From Alphaproteobacteria bacterium (GTDB lineage: Bacteria > Myxococcota_A > UBA796 > GCA-2862545): DNA of 64,000 nt. The stretch's first letter is position 1. Each line of letters starts with the position of its first letter. The position numbers were made by a program, and so were the translations under genes. A model generated the notes under the pieces. It did not search any database. It was given only the letters and a program-made list of their open reading frames with translations, and had not been told where the DNA came from. Shown in pieces: positions 16,704 through 25,065 of this stretch. The DNA lies in the NCBI GenBank assembly GCA_020632885.1, contig JACKEQ010000025.1, forward strand, positions 23,350 to 87,349. The letters are read 5' to 3'.

Positions 16704-18236
16704 TTGAAGCTCACGGAAGGCACCGTCATCGACAGGTACACCGTGGAGGCCGCCCTCGGGGAAGGGGGCATGGCCGTGGTGTTCCGCGTGCGCCACAACC
16801 AGCTCGGCTCCCTCCACGCCATGAAGGTGCTCAAGCTGCCCGCGGCCGCCATCCAGGAGCGGCTGCTCCAGGAAGGGCGCGTGCAGGCGCAGCTCAACCA
16901 CCCGAACATCGTGTCGGTGACGGACGTGGTCGACGTGCTCGGCAGCCCGGGCCTCGTCATGGAGTTCGTCGCCGGGTCGTCGCTCGACCAGTTCCTCCGC
17001 GACCGCCGGCTCACCCTCCAGCAGGCCGACGACCTGGCCCGCGGGATCATCGAGGGCGTCGCGGTCGCCCACCAGGCCGGGCTCATCCACCGCGACCTCA
17101 AGCCCGCGAACATCCTCCTGTCCACCACGCCCACGGGCGTGATCCCGAAGATCACGGACTTCGGGCTGGCCAAGCTGCTCGACGCGGGCGACGGCGGGCA
17201 CCTCGCCACCCGGAGCGGCATGTCGATGGGCACGCCCGCCTACATGGCTCCCGAGCAGATCGAGAGCGCCAAGGGGGTCGACCGCCGCGCGGACGTGTTC
17301 TCGCTCGGCGCCATCCTCTACGAGCTCATCGGCGGCGAGCGGCCGTTCCAGGGCGACTCCACGCTGGCGGTGCTCAACGCGGTCGCGGAGGGCAAGCGTC
17401 GGCCCCTCGAGGAGCTCGTGGAGGGCGTGCCCGAGCGCATCCTCAAGGCCATCGACGGCGCCCTGCAGACCGACCCCGACGCGCGGATCCCGAACTGCGA
17501 CGCGCTCCTCGACGTCTGGATGGGCGAGTCCCGCGACCAGCGTGGCGGGTTCTCCGGCATCTGGGACGTCGACACCGTCACCCGGATCGGGCGCACCTCG
17601 GCCCCCGTGAACGCCGCCAAGCACACCGACGACTCGGAGACGGTGTTCACCACTCAGATCGACGAGGAGGTGGAGGGTCCGCCCGTGGCGGCGTCCCTGC
17701 CTCCCGAGGAGAGCGGACCGGCGGGCGTACCGGTGCCGATGCTGGTGGCCGGCGGGCTCGTCGGGCTGTTCCTGCTCGGCGGGGGCGCCTGGGCCGTGCT
17801 GGGCGGGACGTCCGACCCCCTGCCGCCTCCCGTCGAGCCCACGGCGATCGAGGCCGTCGTGGACGTCGAGGTCCCCGAGCCCGAACCGGAGCCCGAGCCC
17901 GAGCCGGAGGTCGCGCCGGAGCCCAGGCCCGTCACGGCGCCCACTCCCGAAGCCGCGCCGGAGCCCGAGGACGTGGCGGACGAAGGGGAGGGCGACGACC
18001 CCGACGACGAGAACCCACCGCTGAGCTTCCTCTCCACGCCGAAGGGGGCGACCGTGTACCTCGACGGGCTCGAGGTCGGGCACACGCCCATGCGCGAGTT
18101 CCGCGTGCCGCGCGGGCGTCACAAGGTGCGCATGGTGCTCGGCGAGGCCGAGGTGAAGGAGAAGATCGGGGTGAGCAGGAAGTCCGCGCGCACCTTCTCG
18201 TGGGACGTCGGCTCCGGCGGCTGGACCGAACAGTAG
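16704..18236 (+). CDS. Ser/Thr protein kinase with C-terminal PEGA domain
   Basis: 510 aa. The kinase domain (about 5-275) is intact: GEGGMAVV, MKVLK, HRDLKPANI, TDFG and GTPAYMAPEQI. A cytoplasmic linker leads to one membrane helix (about 335-357), then a Pro/Glu-rich spacer (PEPEPEPEPEPEV). A C-terminal PEGA domain (LSFLSTPKGATVYLDGLEV...TPMREF) lies on the outer side and may bind envelope ligands. The start is TTG 16704, supported by AGGAAGG seven bases upstream and by the family-typical opening KLTEGTVIDRYTVE. This is the PASTA/PEGA-type receptor-kinase layout frequent in Myxococcota. Unlike the pair at 4437-7816 it has canonical HRD and DFG. Confidence 0.92.
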   Translation: MKLTEGTVIDRYTVEAALGEGGMAVVFRVRHNQLGSLHAMKVLKLPAAAIQERLLQEGRVQAQLNHPNIVSVTDVVDVLGSPGLVMEFVAGSSLDQFLRDRRLTLQQADDLARGIIEGVAVAHQAGLIHRDLKPANILLSTTPTGVIPKITDFGLAKLLDAGDGGHLATRSGMSMGTPAYMAPEQIESAKGVDRRADVFSLGAILYELIGGERPFQGDSTLAVLNAVAEGKRRPLEELVEGVPERILKAIDGALQTDPDARIPNCDALLDVWMGESRDQRGGFSGIWDVDTVTRIGRTSAPVNAAKHTDDSETVFTTQIDEEVEGPPVAASLPPEESGPAGVPVPMLVAGGLVGLFLLGGGAWAVLGGTSDPLPPPVEPTAIEAVVDVEVPEPEPEPEPEPEVAPEPRPVTAPTPEAAPEPEDVADEGEGDDPDDENPPLSFLSTPKGATVYLDGLEVGHTPMREFRVPRGRHKVRMVLGEAEVKEKIGVSRKSARTFSWDVGSGGWTEQ

Positions 18237-18259
18237 ATACCTTCTCTGCAGGAGGTCCC

Positions 18260-19195
18260 ATGCTCGTCCAGGTCGGTCTGGCGGGCCTCGCGGCGGTCGC
18301 GTTGCCCACCCTGCTCGTCCGGCAGCACGTCCGTGCGCTGCTGTACTTCGGCGAGGAAGGCGAGCGTACGCCCGCGCCGGAGGACCTCACCGGGCCCCAG
18401 AAGCTCGTGGTGCTCGTGCGCGGCGCGGTCATCCCGAAGCCCCGCAACGTCCGCACGCCCCGCGACCTCGGCTTCGACTACAGCACCTCCGTCATCGACG
18501 TCCCGGACGGCCATCGCCTGGAGGTCTGGACCGTGAAGGGATCGCGCGGGCAGGTCCTGTTGTTCCATGGCTACACCCAGCCCAAGGACCAGGTCCTCGA
18601 CGCGCTGCCGTGGTTCCACGCCCGCGGCTACACGGTGCACCTCGTGGACTTCCGGGCGTCGGGGGGCTCGAGCGGCCACCGCACCACCCTGGGGGCCGAG
18701 GAGGCCCACGACGTCGCGGCGGCCGTCCGCTGGGCCGCGGCGCGCGGGGAGCCCGGTCCGCTCGTGGTCTACGGGTTCTCGATGGGCGGGGCGGCCATCC
18801 TGGGCGCGCTCGCCGACGGCGACCTCCCGGTGGACGCCGCCATCGTGGACGGGGTGTACGACCGGCTCGCGAACACCCTGGCCCACCGGTTCCGGACGAT
18901 GGGCCTGCCCGCTTCGCCCGGCCGGGAGCTCCTGATGCTCTGGGGGAGCGTGGAGCTCCGGAGGAACGCGTGGCGCGTGGCTCCCGTGGAGGACGCCGCG
19001 CGGGTGCGGGCGCCCGTCCTGGTGCTCGTGGGCGAGGACGACCCCCGTGTGGGCGTCGCGGACGGCCGGGCCATCGCGGAGGCCCTGCCCGACGGGCGTC
19101 TCGTGGTGCTCGAGGGCGGCGGGCACGACCCGGGGTTCCTCACGGCCCCGGAGCCCTTCACCCTCGCCGTGGAGGCGTTCCTCAGCGCACGGTGA
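18260..19195 (+). CDS. Alpha/beta-hydrolase with N-terminal membrane anchor
   Basis: 311 aa. A hydrophobic N-terminus (VGLAGLAAVALPTLLV) could be a signal anchor. The alpha/beta-hydrolase core shows the oxyanion HGYTQP, nucleophile elbow YGFSMGG, acid in VGEDDPRVG and histidine in GGGHDPG. The spacing fits serine hydrolases of the BAAT/FrsA-like or lysophospholipase group. ATG 18260 lies behind GGAGGT, 23 bp after the PEGA kinase, so the two are probably co-transcribed. It overlaps the convergent FHA/AgmX gene by 14 bp. The substrate is unknown. Confidence 0.82.
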   Translation: MLVQVGLAGLAAVALPTLLVRQHVRALLYFGEEGERTPAPEDLTGPQKLVVLVRGAVIPKPRNVRTPRDLGFDYSTSVIDVPDGHRLEVWTVKGSRGQVLLFHGYTQPKDQVLDALPWFHARGYTVHLVDFRASGGSSGHRTTLGAEEAHDVAAAVRWAAARGEPGPLVVYGFSMGGAAILGALADGDLPVDAAIVDGVYDRLANTLAHRFRTMGLPASPGRELLMLWGSVELRRNAWRVAPVEDAARVRAPVLVLVGEDDPRVGVADGRAIAEALPDGRLVVLEGGGHDPGFLTAPEPFTLAVEAFLSAR

Positions 19196-20486
19196 ACACG
19201 AACGGCCAGCTCACCTCGCCCGAGAGGGCGTCCGGGAAGGACCAGCGCTTCACCTTGTCCACCATGCACCGCGCGAGGTCCTCGCTGCCCGTGCCGTTGT
19301 GGACCACCCAGACGTCACCGACGGTCCCGGCGTCCATCGTCCAGCCGATCTCCACGCGTCCACCGAGCTCTCCGACCCGCTTGAGCTCGCGCTCGAAGCA
19401 GTACTTCATCTGGCCCGCGCGACGACGGACGTGGGCCTTGAGCATGGACGTGTCGCCTACGAGCGCCTCGGCGGTGCCCTCCTCCACCTCGAGGGACGCG
19501 ACGAGGTCGGGCGTGCCGCCGATCCCGGACCGCCCGCCGCCCATCGTGCCGATCGACGCGATGCTCGCGGCGGCCGGGGCGTCCGTGCCTCCGCGCAGAC
19601 CCGTTCCGCTCCCGTCGGTGGGGTCGGTGGTCACGGCGCCCACACCGGTGAGATCGATCGTGCCGGCGTCGCTGCCCTCCCAGGTCGCCGCCACCACGTC
19701 TCCGTCGCCGGCGGTGCCGATCAGGCCGATCCCCAGGGGCCTCCCGCGACCCGGCGCACCGCTGGGCCCCGCGGCGCCGGGGGTCGTGTCGGGCTCGGGC
19801 TGCTGGACAGGCGCCCGCTCCACAGGTGTACGCGGGGCCCTCGGGACCTCGACGACGGCGACCACCTCGGGGGGCGGGGGCAGCACGACGGCCGGGCGCA
19901 GCGAGAGCTCCGCCACCCTCTCCGTGAGGTCCTCGACATCGTAGGTCGGTGGAGGCGTGGCCCAGACGGCGAGCCCGAACGCCACGGCCGCCGCCGACAT
20001 CCAGCCCAGGTTCAGGAGGAACACGCCGTCCTCGGGCTCCACGAGATGCGGCCGGAAGTCGTGCTGCACGGTCGGCCCCGCGGTGACCACCGGCTGCGCG
20101 ACGAGCTGGAAGAGCACGGTGGTGCGCCCGATCTGCAGGCGGCCCCGCGTGCTCGCGTCGATCGGGAGCACCCACACGTCCCCCTCGCGCCGCACCCGTA
20201 CGTCCTCCACGAGGTCGGCGAGCCGCACCGTGCCGCGGTCTTCGCGCAGGCGGCTCCGCGGCCCGAACGCATCGGTGAACCGGAGCTCGAACCCGTCCGC
20301 GCCCACCTGGAAGAGCTCGAAGCAGGCGCCCGTCACCGGGGTGGGGTCGATCCGCAGCGAGCAGCCGCGGTCCGACCCGAGCGTCACCGACGTCCCAGGC
20401 CGGAAGATCCGCTCCCGCATCCTGCTCCCGTCTTCGATCGTGGCCACGCGAAGTGACTTCGAACGCCGATCATCCGTGCGTTGCAT
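19182..20486 (-). CDS. FHA-like protein with AgmX/PglI C-terminal domain
   Basis: 434 aa. The N-terminal 120 residues form an FHA-like beta sandwich (GTSVTLGSDRGCSLRI), though without the SSNGT motif. A single membrane helix follows (about 165-185), then a long Pro/Gly-rich periplasmic linker. The C-terminal domain of about 90 residues (HVRRRAGQMKYCFERELKR...GSEDLARCMVDKVKRWSFP) matches the AgmX/PglI C-terminal, TonB-like domain associated with myxobacterial gliding and envelope energy coupling. ATG 20486 follows GGAGGACAGG. It lies divergent to the envelope operon at 20586. A cytoplasm-to-periplasm signalling role is inferred from topology. Confidence 0.85.
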   Translation of the reverse strand: MQRTDDRRSKSLRVATIEDGSRMRERIFRPGTSVTLGSDRGCSLRIDPTPVTGACFELFQVGADGFELRFTDAFGPRSRLREDRGTVRLADLVEDVRVRREGDVWVLPIDASTRGRLQIGRTTVLFQLVAQPVVTAGPTVQHDFRPHLVEPEDGVFLLNLGWMSAAAVAFGLAVWATPPPTYDVEDLTERVAELSLRPAVVLPPPPEVVAVVEVPRAPRTPVERAPVQQPEPDTTPGAAGPSGAPGRGRPLGIGLIGTAGDGDVVAATWEGSDAGTIDLTGVGAVTTDPTDGSGTGLRGGTDAPAAASIASIGTMGGGRSGIGGTPDLVASLEVEEGTAEALVGDTSMLKAHVRRRAGQMKYCFERELKRVGELGGRVEIGWTMDAGTVGDVWVVHNGTGSEDLARCMVDKVKRWSFPDALSGEVSWPFVFTVR

Positions 20487-20585
20487 CCTGTCCTCCAGTT
20501 GTTCGGTAGGACCACGCGACGTCGGTTTCGGTTCCGAGATCGTAGAAATCGTGCGTAACGGTGATCCGATCCGGCGCCGGCCTAC

Positions 20586-21224
20586 ATGCCTGTGATGATG
20601 CTGATGCTCCTTCTCCTACCGGCCTTCGCGAGCGAGCCGTCCGTCGATCCCGACGAGGCGGTGCTCACCGCGCGCCAGATCCGCCGCCGCGTGGATGTGC
20701 CGCCCTTCGACGTGACCCTCGGCGGGCTCGGCAGGTCGGGCTCCCAGGCCGGCGGCTCGTTCGGCTTCGGCGTCGAGCCCGTGCGGGTCGGGATGCTCTC
20801 TGTGCGCACCGGCCTCTCCACCACCACCTTCCGCGACATCGACGGCATGCAGTCCTTCGACGACGAGGTCTCGCGTGACCCCTGGGGCTGGCGGTCGCGC
20901 ACGCTCCGCCAGGTGCAGAGCTCCCTCTGGGACGGCTCGCTCATCGTGCGTCCGCAGCCCTGGATCGGCGTGGAGGCCGTGGCCGGCGTGCGCTTCATGA
21001 GCTTCCGCCAGCAGTGGACGCGCATCCAGGGCGTCGTCACCCCGAGCTTCGGCGGTGGGCTCGTCGCGGGGCTCCCGTTCGTCGGGGTCCGGCTGCGCGT
21101 GCTCGCGGACGCCATCCCGGTCGTGCTCCACGCCGAGGACGGGCAGCCCTACGTCCAGTCGCCGGTCACCACCGAGGTCGCGGTCTACGGTCGCTGGCCC
21201 GGCACGCGGGGGCACCGCCGATGA
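20586..21224 (+). CDS. Secreted outer-membrane-type hypothetical protein (operon gene 1)
   Basis: 212 aa with signal peptide MPVMMLMLLLLPAFA. The rest is rich in alternating hydrophobic strands ending in aromatic residues (VGMLSVRTGLSTTTF, IVRPQPWIGVEAVAGVRF, LRVLADAIPVVLH), suggesting a small beta-barrel or outer-membrane-associated protein. It is the first gene of a four-gene operon; its TGA overlaps the next ATG. It sits 99 bp divergent from the FHA/AgmX gene. No named family is recognised. Confidence 0.65.
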   Translation: MPVMMLMLLLLPAFASEPSVDPDEAVLTARQIRRRVDVPPFDVTLGGLGRSGSQAGGSFGFGVEPVRVGMLSVRTGLSTTTFRDIDGMQSFDDEVSRDPWGWRSRTLRQVQSSLWDGSLIVRPQPWIGVEAVAGVRFMSFRQQWTRIQGVVTPSFGGGLVAGLPFVGVRLRVLADAIPVVLHAEDGQPYVQSPVTTEVAVYGRWPGTRGHRR

Positions 21225-21805
21225 TCGCGCTGCTCACAGCGGCCCTCGCCGCCCCGCAGGTCGAAGGGGAGATCGACTACGCGACCCAGCTCCGGAGCAC
21301 CTGGCGCAGCCTGCCGTCCACGCGGTTCGAGATGCGTGGGGTCTCGCGGCCAGGGAAGGTCCTGGGGTCCATGTTCGCGGTGTACCTGCAGGCCGCCCGC
21401 TACCAGCACCTCTCGCTGGACGTCGGGATCGGCGGGCAGCCCGGCTCGGCGCTCGCCGTGCGGGGTGTGCTGCGTCGCCATGGAGCTGTCGAGGGGTCGG
21501 TGGACCTCTGGCTCCAGGTCGTCCCCACGCTCTCGTTGGGGGCCACCGCGGGCACCTCGGCGCACCTGTACTACCAGCAGTTCTGGTTCATGCAGGCCAA
21601 CGCCATCCCGTTCGTGGGCGGGCGGGTGCAGGCGGACCTCATCCGGGCACGCAAGTGGTCGGTGGGGCTCACGGGGCGGGTCACGTGCGACCTGATCCCG
21701 ACGGATCTCTACATCGAGGACGCCGAGATCGTGCGGCTCGCCCCTGTCGAGGTGCAGGTGGGCGTGCGCGCGCAGTTCGGCAGGGCCAAGGAGGGCGAGC
21801 CATGA
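21221..21805 (+). CDS. Secreted beta-barrel-like hypothetical protein (operon gene 2)
   Basis: 194 aa, ATG 21221 overlapping the upstream TGA. The short signal peptide is MIALLTAALAAP. Amphipathic strands (LSLDVGIGGQPG, VDLWLQVVPTLSLGATAG, WSVGLTGRVTC, VEVQVGVRAQF) suggest an eight-strand-type outer-membrane barrel. The final stretch QVGVRAQFGRAKEGEP continues past the barrel and overlaps the next gene's ATG. It resembles its upstream neighbour in design. Function unknown. Confidence 0.65.
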   Translation: MIALLTAALAAPQVEGEIDYATQLRSTWRSLPSTRFEMRGVSRPGKVLGSMFAVYLQAARYQHLSLDVGIGGQPGSALAVRGVLRRHGAVEGSVDLWLQVVPTLSLGATAGTSAHLYYQQFWFMQANAIPFVGGRVQADLIRARKWSVGLTGRVTCDLIPTDLYIEDAEIVRLAPVEVQVGVRAQFGRAKEGEP

Positions 21806-22389
21806 GGGCCATCGCGATCACCGTGCTGCTCGCGGGGTGCCAGCCCGCGCAGGTGCACTTCCCGCCGGACCTCTGGGTGTGGGACACCGGTGGGGGGTGG
21901 GACACGGGCCTCGAGCCGCCGGACACGGCCTCGCCGACCGACACTGCGGAGCCCCCGCCCGTGCCGACCCCGCCGGCACCCACCGGCCCGCTCGGGTCGG
22001 TGGACACGGCCCGGTACGTGTGCACCCCCGCCAACGACGCCTGGCTCGTGGAGGTCACCACGGCCGGCTGGGCGGGCACCGCCTCCGCCAGCGTGCGGAC
22101 GTCCACCGGCGACCTCGAGACCCACCCGCTCGTCCTGATCGACTCCGATCCGTCGGGGGGCTGGGACCGGTACCAGGCGGGTCCGATGGCCGCTGGCGCC
22201 ACCGCCGAGCCCGGCGTCTCCTCCGCGGTCGCCTGCGGCACGGACGGCCTCTCGTTCGGCGTCGTCACCCGTGGTCGTGTCGGCCAGCTCGTGGACTGCA
22301 GGGTCTGGGGCGCTGATCCCACCGGGCTCGCGGACGCCATGGCCGCGGCCGTCTCCGACCTCACCGCGGCCGATTGCACGCCGCTCTGA
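21802..22389 (+). CDS. Lipoprotein (operon gene 3)
   Basis: 195 aa. The lipoprotein signal is MRAIAITVLLAGC (Cys13). A Pro/Thr/Asp-rich linker with WDTG and DTA repeats (residues 25-60) follows, then a compact domain with paired cysteines (YVCTPAND, VACGTDG, VDCRVWG, DCTPL) that probably form disulfides. ATG 21802 overlaps the previous TGA. It is likely displayed on the outer membrane with the two barrel-like proteins encoded before it. No family recognised. Confidence 0.68.
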   Translation: MRAIAITVLLAGCQPAQVHFPPDLWVWDTGGGWDTGLEPPDTASPTDTAEPPPVPTPPAPTGPLGSVDTARYVCTPANDAWLVEVTTAGWAGTASASVRTSTGDLETHPLVLIDSDPSGGWDRYQAGPMAAGATAEPGVSSAVACGTDGLSFGVVTRGRVGQLVDCRVWGADPTGLADAMAAAVSDLTAADCTPL

Positions 22390-22431
22390 GCCCACCCACC
22401 ACCCGGGGTCCGAGGGACCCGAAGGAGGACC

Positions 22432-23385
22432 ATGACGAGAGCCCTACCCATCCTGCTCGCTGCCGTAGGTTGCGCGCAGAACGCGTCCGAGCTTCGCCAC
22501 ACGGCCACGCTCGACGCCGAGACCGACGGGGTCGTCCTGTCCTACGACGGCACCGACGCGTGGGCCGCGATGCGCGGCACCACCTGCACCATCGACACGA
22601 GCTGGGGCTGCCCGACGCAGGACCTGGATCTGCCGACGGAGGACGAGCACATCGTGGACGCCTTCGAGGGCACCACGCTCGCCACGAGCTCCCAGGGGGT
22701 CTACATCCTCGAGGGCGGCGCCTGGGTCGACACCCTCGACCTCGAGGGCGTGCGCACGGCCCGCATCACCCACGAGGGTGTGCTGGTCGTCGCGGGCGAC
22801 GCGACCGACTGTGCGCTCACCTCGGCGTTCGGCTCCATCGAGCTGCCCGCCGCGGTGTGTGCGGCGAGCGACGTCACCGTGGACCGCGCGGGCGCGCTCA
22901 TCGCGGCCACGGAGGACGGTCTGTACCGCCTCGATCCCGCTGGGGTCGTGCGGATCGAGGGCTCGGGCGACACCGTCGCGTCGGACCCCGCCACGGGCAT
23001 CCTCGTGACGGCCGCGCGCGGCACGTCCACCCTCGTCGGCCGCAGCGATGCGGGTGTCGTGTGGACCGTGGACGCTCCGGGGCCCGTGACGTCGCTCGCC
23101 ATGCGCGGCGACCGCGGCGAGGCGCTCGTGCTCGTGGACGAAGGCGACCGGGGCAGCCTGGTGCGCGTGGATGCCGCGGACGGCAGCACGCTCGCGTCCT
23201 ACCCGCTGCCCACGGCCGAGGGCCAGGTGGTCGTCAGCGGCGATGGACGCACGCTCGGCATCGTGCACCCCGAGCAGGTCCACTGGTACCGGCTCGAAGT
23301 CGACGGCGAGGAGGCCGTCGTGGACGCCGACGTGCCGTCCTGCCTGGACATGGCGGGCTTCCAGTCGCCGGCCATCGGCGACTGA
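22432..23385 (+). CDS. Beta-propeller-like lipoprotein (operon gene 4)
   Basis: 317 aa, lipoprotein signal MTRALPILLAAVGC. The body consists of about six repeated four-strand units of the type GVYILEGGAWVDTLDLEGV, GLYRLDPAGVVRIEG and LVRVDAADGSTLASYPL, typical of a WD/NHL-like or PQQ-like propeller. Four or five cysteines may form disulfides. ATG 22432 follows GGAGG, 42 bp after the preceding stop. It converges on the M3 peptidase gene 12 bp downstream. Binding role presumed; ligand unknown. Confidence 0.7.
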   Translation: MTRALPILLAAVGCAQNASELRHTATLDAETDGVVLSYDGTDAWAAMRGTTCTIDTSWGCPTQDLDLPTEDEHIVDAFEGTTLATSSQGVYILEGGAWVDTLDLEGVRTARITHEGVLVVAGDATDCALTSAFGSIELPAAVCAASDVTVDRAGALIAATEDGLYRLDPAGVVRIEGSGDTVASDPATGILVTAARGTSTLVGRSDAGVVWTVDAPGPVTSLAMRGDRGEALVLVDEGDRGSLVRVDAADGSTLASYPLPTAEGQVVVSGDGRTLGIVHPEQVHWYRLEVDGEEAVVDADVPSCLDMAGFQSPAIGD

Positions 23386-23397
23386 TCCCACCGGGCC

Positions 23398-25065
23398 CTA
23401 CAGGCCCAGGTGGTCCCGCAGGGTGGCGGTCACATCCGCCAGACAGCCGGGCTCGAAGGGGCTCCGGACAGCGGCGATCTGCGCCATGTCCGCGAGCCCC
23501 GGACGGCCACCCACCCTGCAGAGCTGGAGCCAGGCCTCCCGGGCCCCGTCGGCGTCCGTGAGCGAGCGGTGCCAGAGCTGCAGGGCCATCACGCGCGCCA
23601 GCGCGTAGTCGAGGTAGTAGAACGGCGCGAAGAACACGTGGCCCTGGCGCTGCCACGTGCGACCGTCGCGCACGTGCGGGAGGTCCGGCTCGTTCCGCCA
23701 GGGCAGGAAGGCCCGCTCGGCGTCCTTCCAGAAGCCCGCGCGCTCGTCCGGCGTGGCGTCGGGGTGCGCGTAGACGTCGTGCTGGAAGGCGTCGATGGCC
23801 GCAGTGTACGGGAGCACGGTGAGCGCGTCGAGCAGGTTCTGGTGACGGTAGGCGACCGCGTCGTCCGGGCTCGCGAACAGCCCGCCCACGTGGGGATGCA
23901 CGAGCAGCTCCAGGGACATCGAGTGCACCTCGCTCGTCTCCGCGGACCCGATGCGCTCGTCGTGGCGCGGCAGGACGAGGGAGGACGTGCGGATCTGGAA
24001 CGCGTGGCCCATCTCGTGCACGAGCGTGGTGACGTCGCTCGCCGCGCCGCCCGCGTTCATGAACACGAACGGCCACTCACCCCCCTCGAACCACGTCGTG
24101 AAGCCGCCGGGCGCCTTGCCGTCCCGGGCGAACAGGTCCAGCAACCCGCGGTCGTGCATCGCGGCGTACTGCGCGCCCAGCTCCGCGGAGAAGCCCGACA
24201 GCACGGGCCCGATCGCGGTCTCCAGGTCGATGGGGCGCGGGGGGGCCAGCGTGCCGTGGGTCTCCTCGTCCCACAGGCGCACCCGGTCGACGCCGAGCGC
24301 CTCCGCCTGGTCGCGGCGGTAGGCGGCCACCAGCGGGACGACGTGCTCCAGGATCTCCTGGCGGAACACCGCGGCCTCCGCGGGTCCCCAGTCCGGTCGG
24401 CCCATCCGGCGGTAGGCGAGGGGGGTGTAGTCGGGGTCGGACAGCCCGTGGGCCATGCGGGTCCGCACGTCCACGAGCTCGCCGTACAGCGCGTCGAGCG
24501 ACTCCCGCTGCTCGGCGAACCAGCCCCAGTAGGCCCGCATGGAGCGCTCGCGCACGTCGCGGTCGGGGTCGGCGAACAGCGACTGGAAGCGGCCGAGGGG
24601 CAGCTCCTCGCCGTCGAAGGGCACCCGAGCGCTTCCCTGGAGGCGCTGGTACTCGGTGACGAGCTCCTCCTCGCGTCGCCGGAGGTCCGCGATGGCCGGG
24701 GTGAAGCTGCGTGCGTCCCCCTCCCAGCGCGCCAGGATCCGTGGGGCCAGCAGGCGTCCGAGGGCCTCCCGGTGGTCCGCGAGCAGCCGGGCCTTCAGGG
24801 GCGTCTGGAGCTCGGCGAGCACGGTCCGGATGGCGCCGGCGCGCGCCCTCCGCTCCTGGGCCACGGTGTCGCGGCTGTCGCGGTACAGCTCGGCGCCCGA
24901 CCAGCACAGCCATGCGTCCGCCTCGGCGTAGACGGCCTCCCAGCGGGGCAGGGCGGCTGCGGGCCCCTCTTCCTCGAGGAGCCTGTCGATGGCGGCGAAG
25001 GCGGCGCGCAGCCCGGCCTCGGTGGGCTCCTCCGGCACGAAGGTCGCGTAGGTGTCGAAGGTCAT
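23398..25065 (-). CDS. M3-family zinc metallopeptidase (oligoendopeptidase F-like)
   Basis: 555 aa, cytoplasmic (no signal). The zinc motif HEMGHAF and the downstream glutamate ligand in SEVHSMSLELL are intact. The N-terminal half is helical, as in oligoendopeptidases (QRLQGSARVPFDGEELPL, RAYWGWFAEQRESLDALY). It would cleave short peptides. ATG 25065 overlaps the TGA of the upstream PQQ-propeller gene (ATGA), indicating coupling. A second, exported M3 peptidase is encoded at 55013-57133; the two belong to different M3 subgroups. Confidence 0.9.
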   Translation of the reverse strand: MTFDTYATFVPEEPTEAGLRAAFAAIDRLLEEEGPAAALPRWEAVYAEADAWLCWSGAELYRDSRDTVAQERRARAGAIRTVLAELQTPLKARLLADHREALGRLLAPRILARWEGDARSFTPAIADLRRREEELVTEYQRLQGSARVPFDGEELPLGRFQSLFADPDRDVRERSMRAYWGWFAEQRESLDALYGELVDVRTRMAHGLSDPDYTPLAYRRMGRPDWGPAEAAVFRQEILEHVVPLVAAYRRDQAEALGVDRVRLWDEETHGTLAPPRPIDLETAIGPVLSGFSAELGAQYAAMHDRGLLDLFARDGKAPGGFTTWFEGGEWPFVFMNAGGAASDVTTLVHEMGHAFQIRTSSLVLPRHDERIGSAETSEVHSMSLELLVHPHVGGLFASPDDAVAYRHQNLLDALTVLPYTAAIDAFQHDVYAHPDATPDERAGFWKDAERAFLPWRNEPDLPHVRDGRTWQRQGHVFFAPFYYLDYALARVMALQLWHRSLTDADGAREAWLQLCRVGGRPGLADMAQIAAVRSPFEPGCLADVTATLRDHLGL

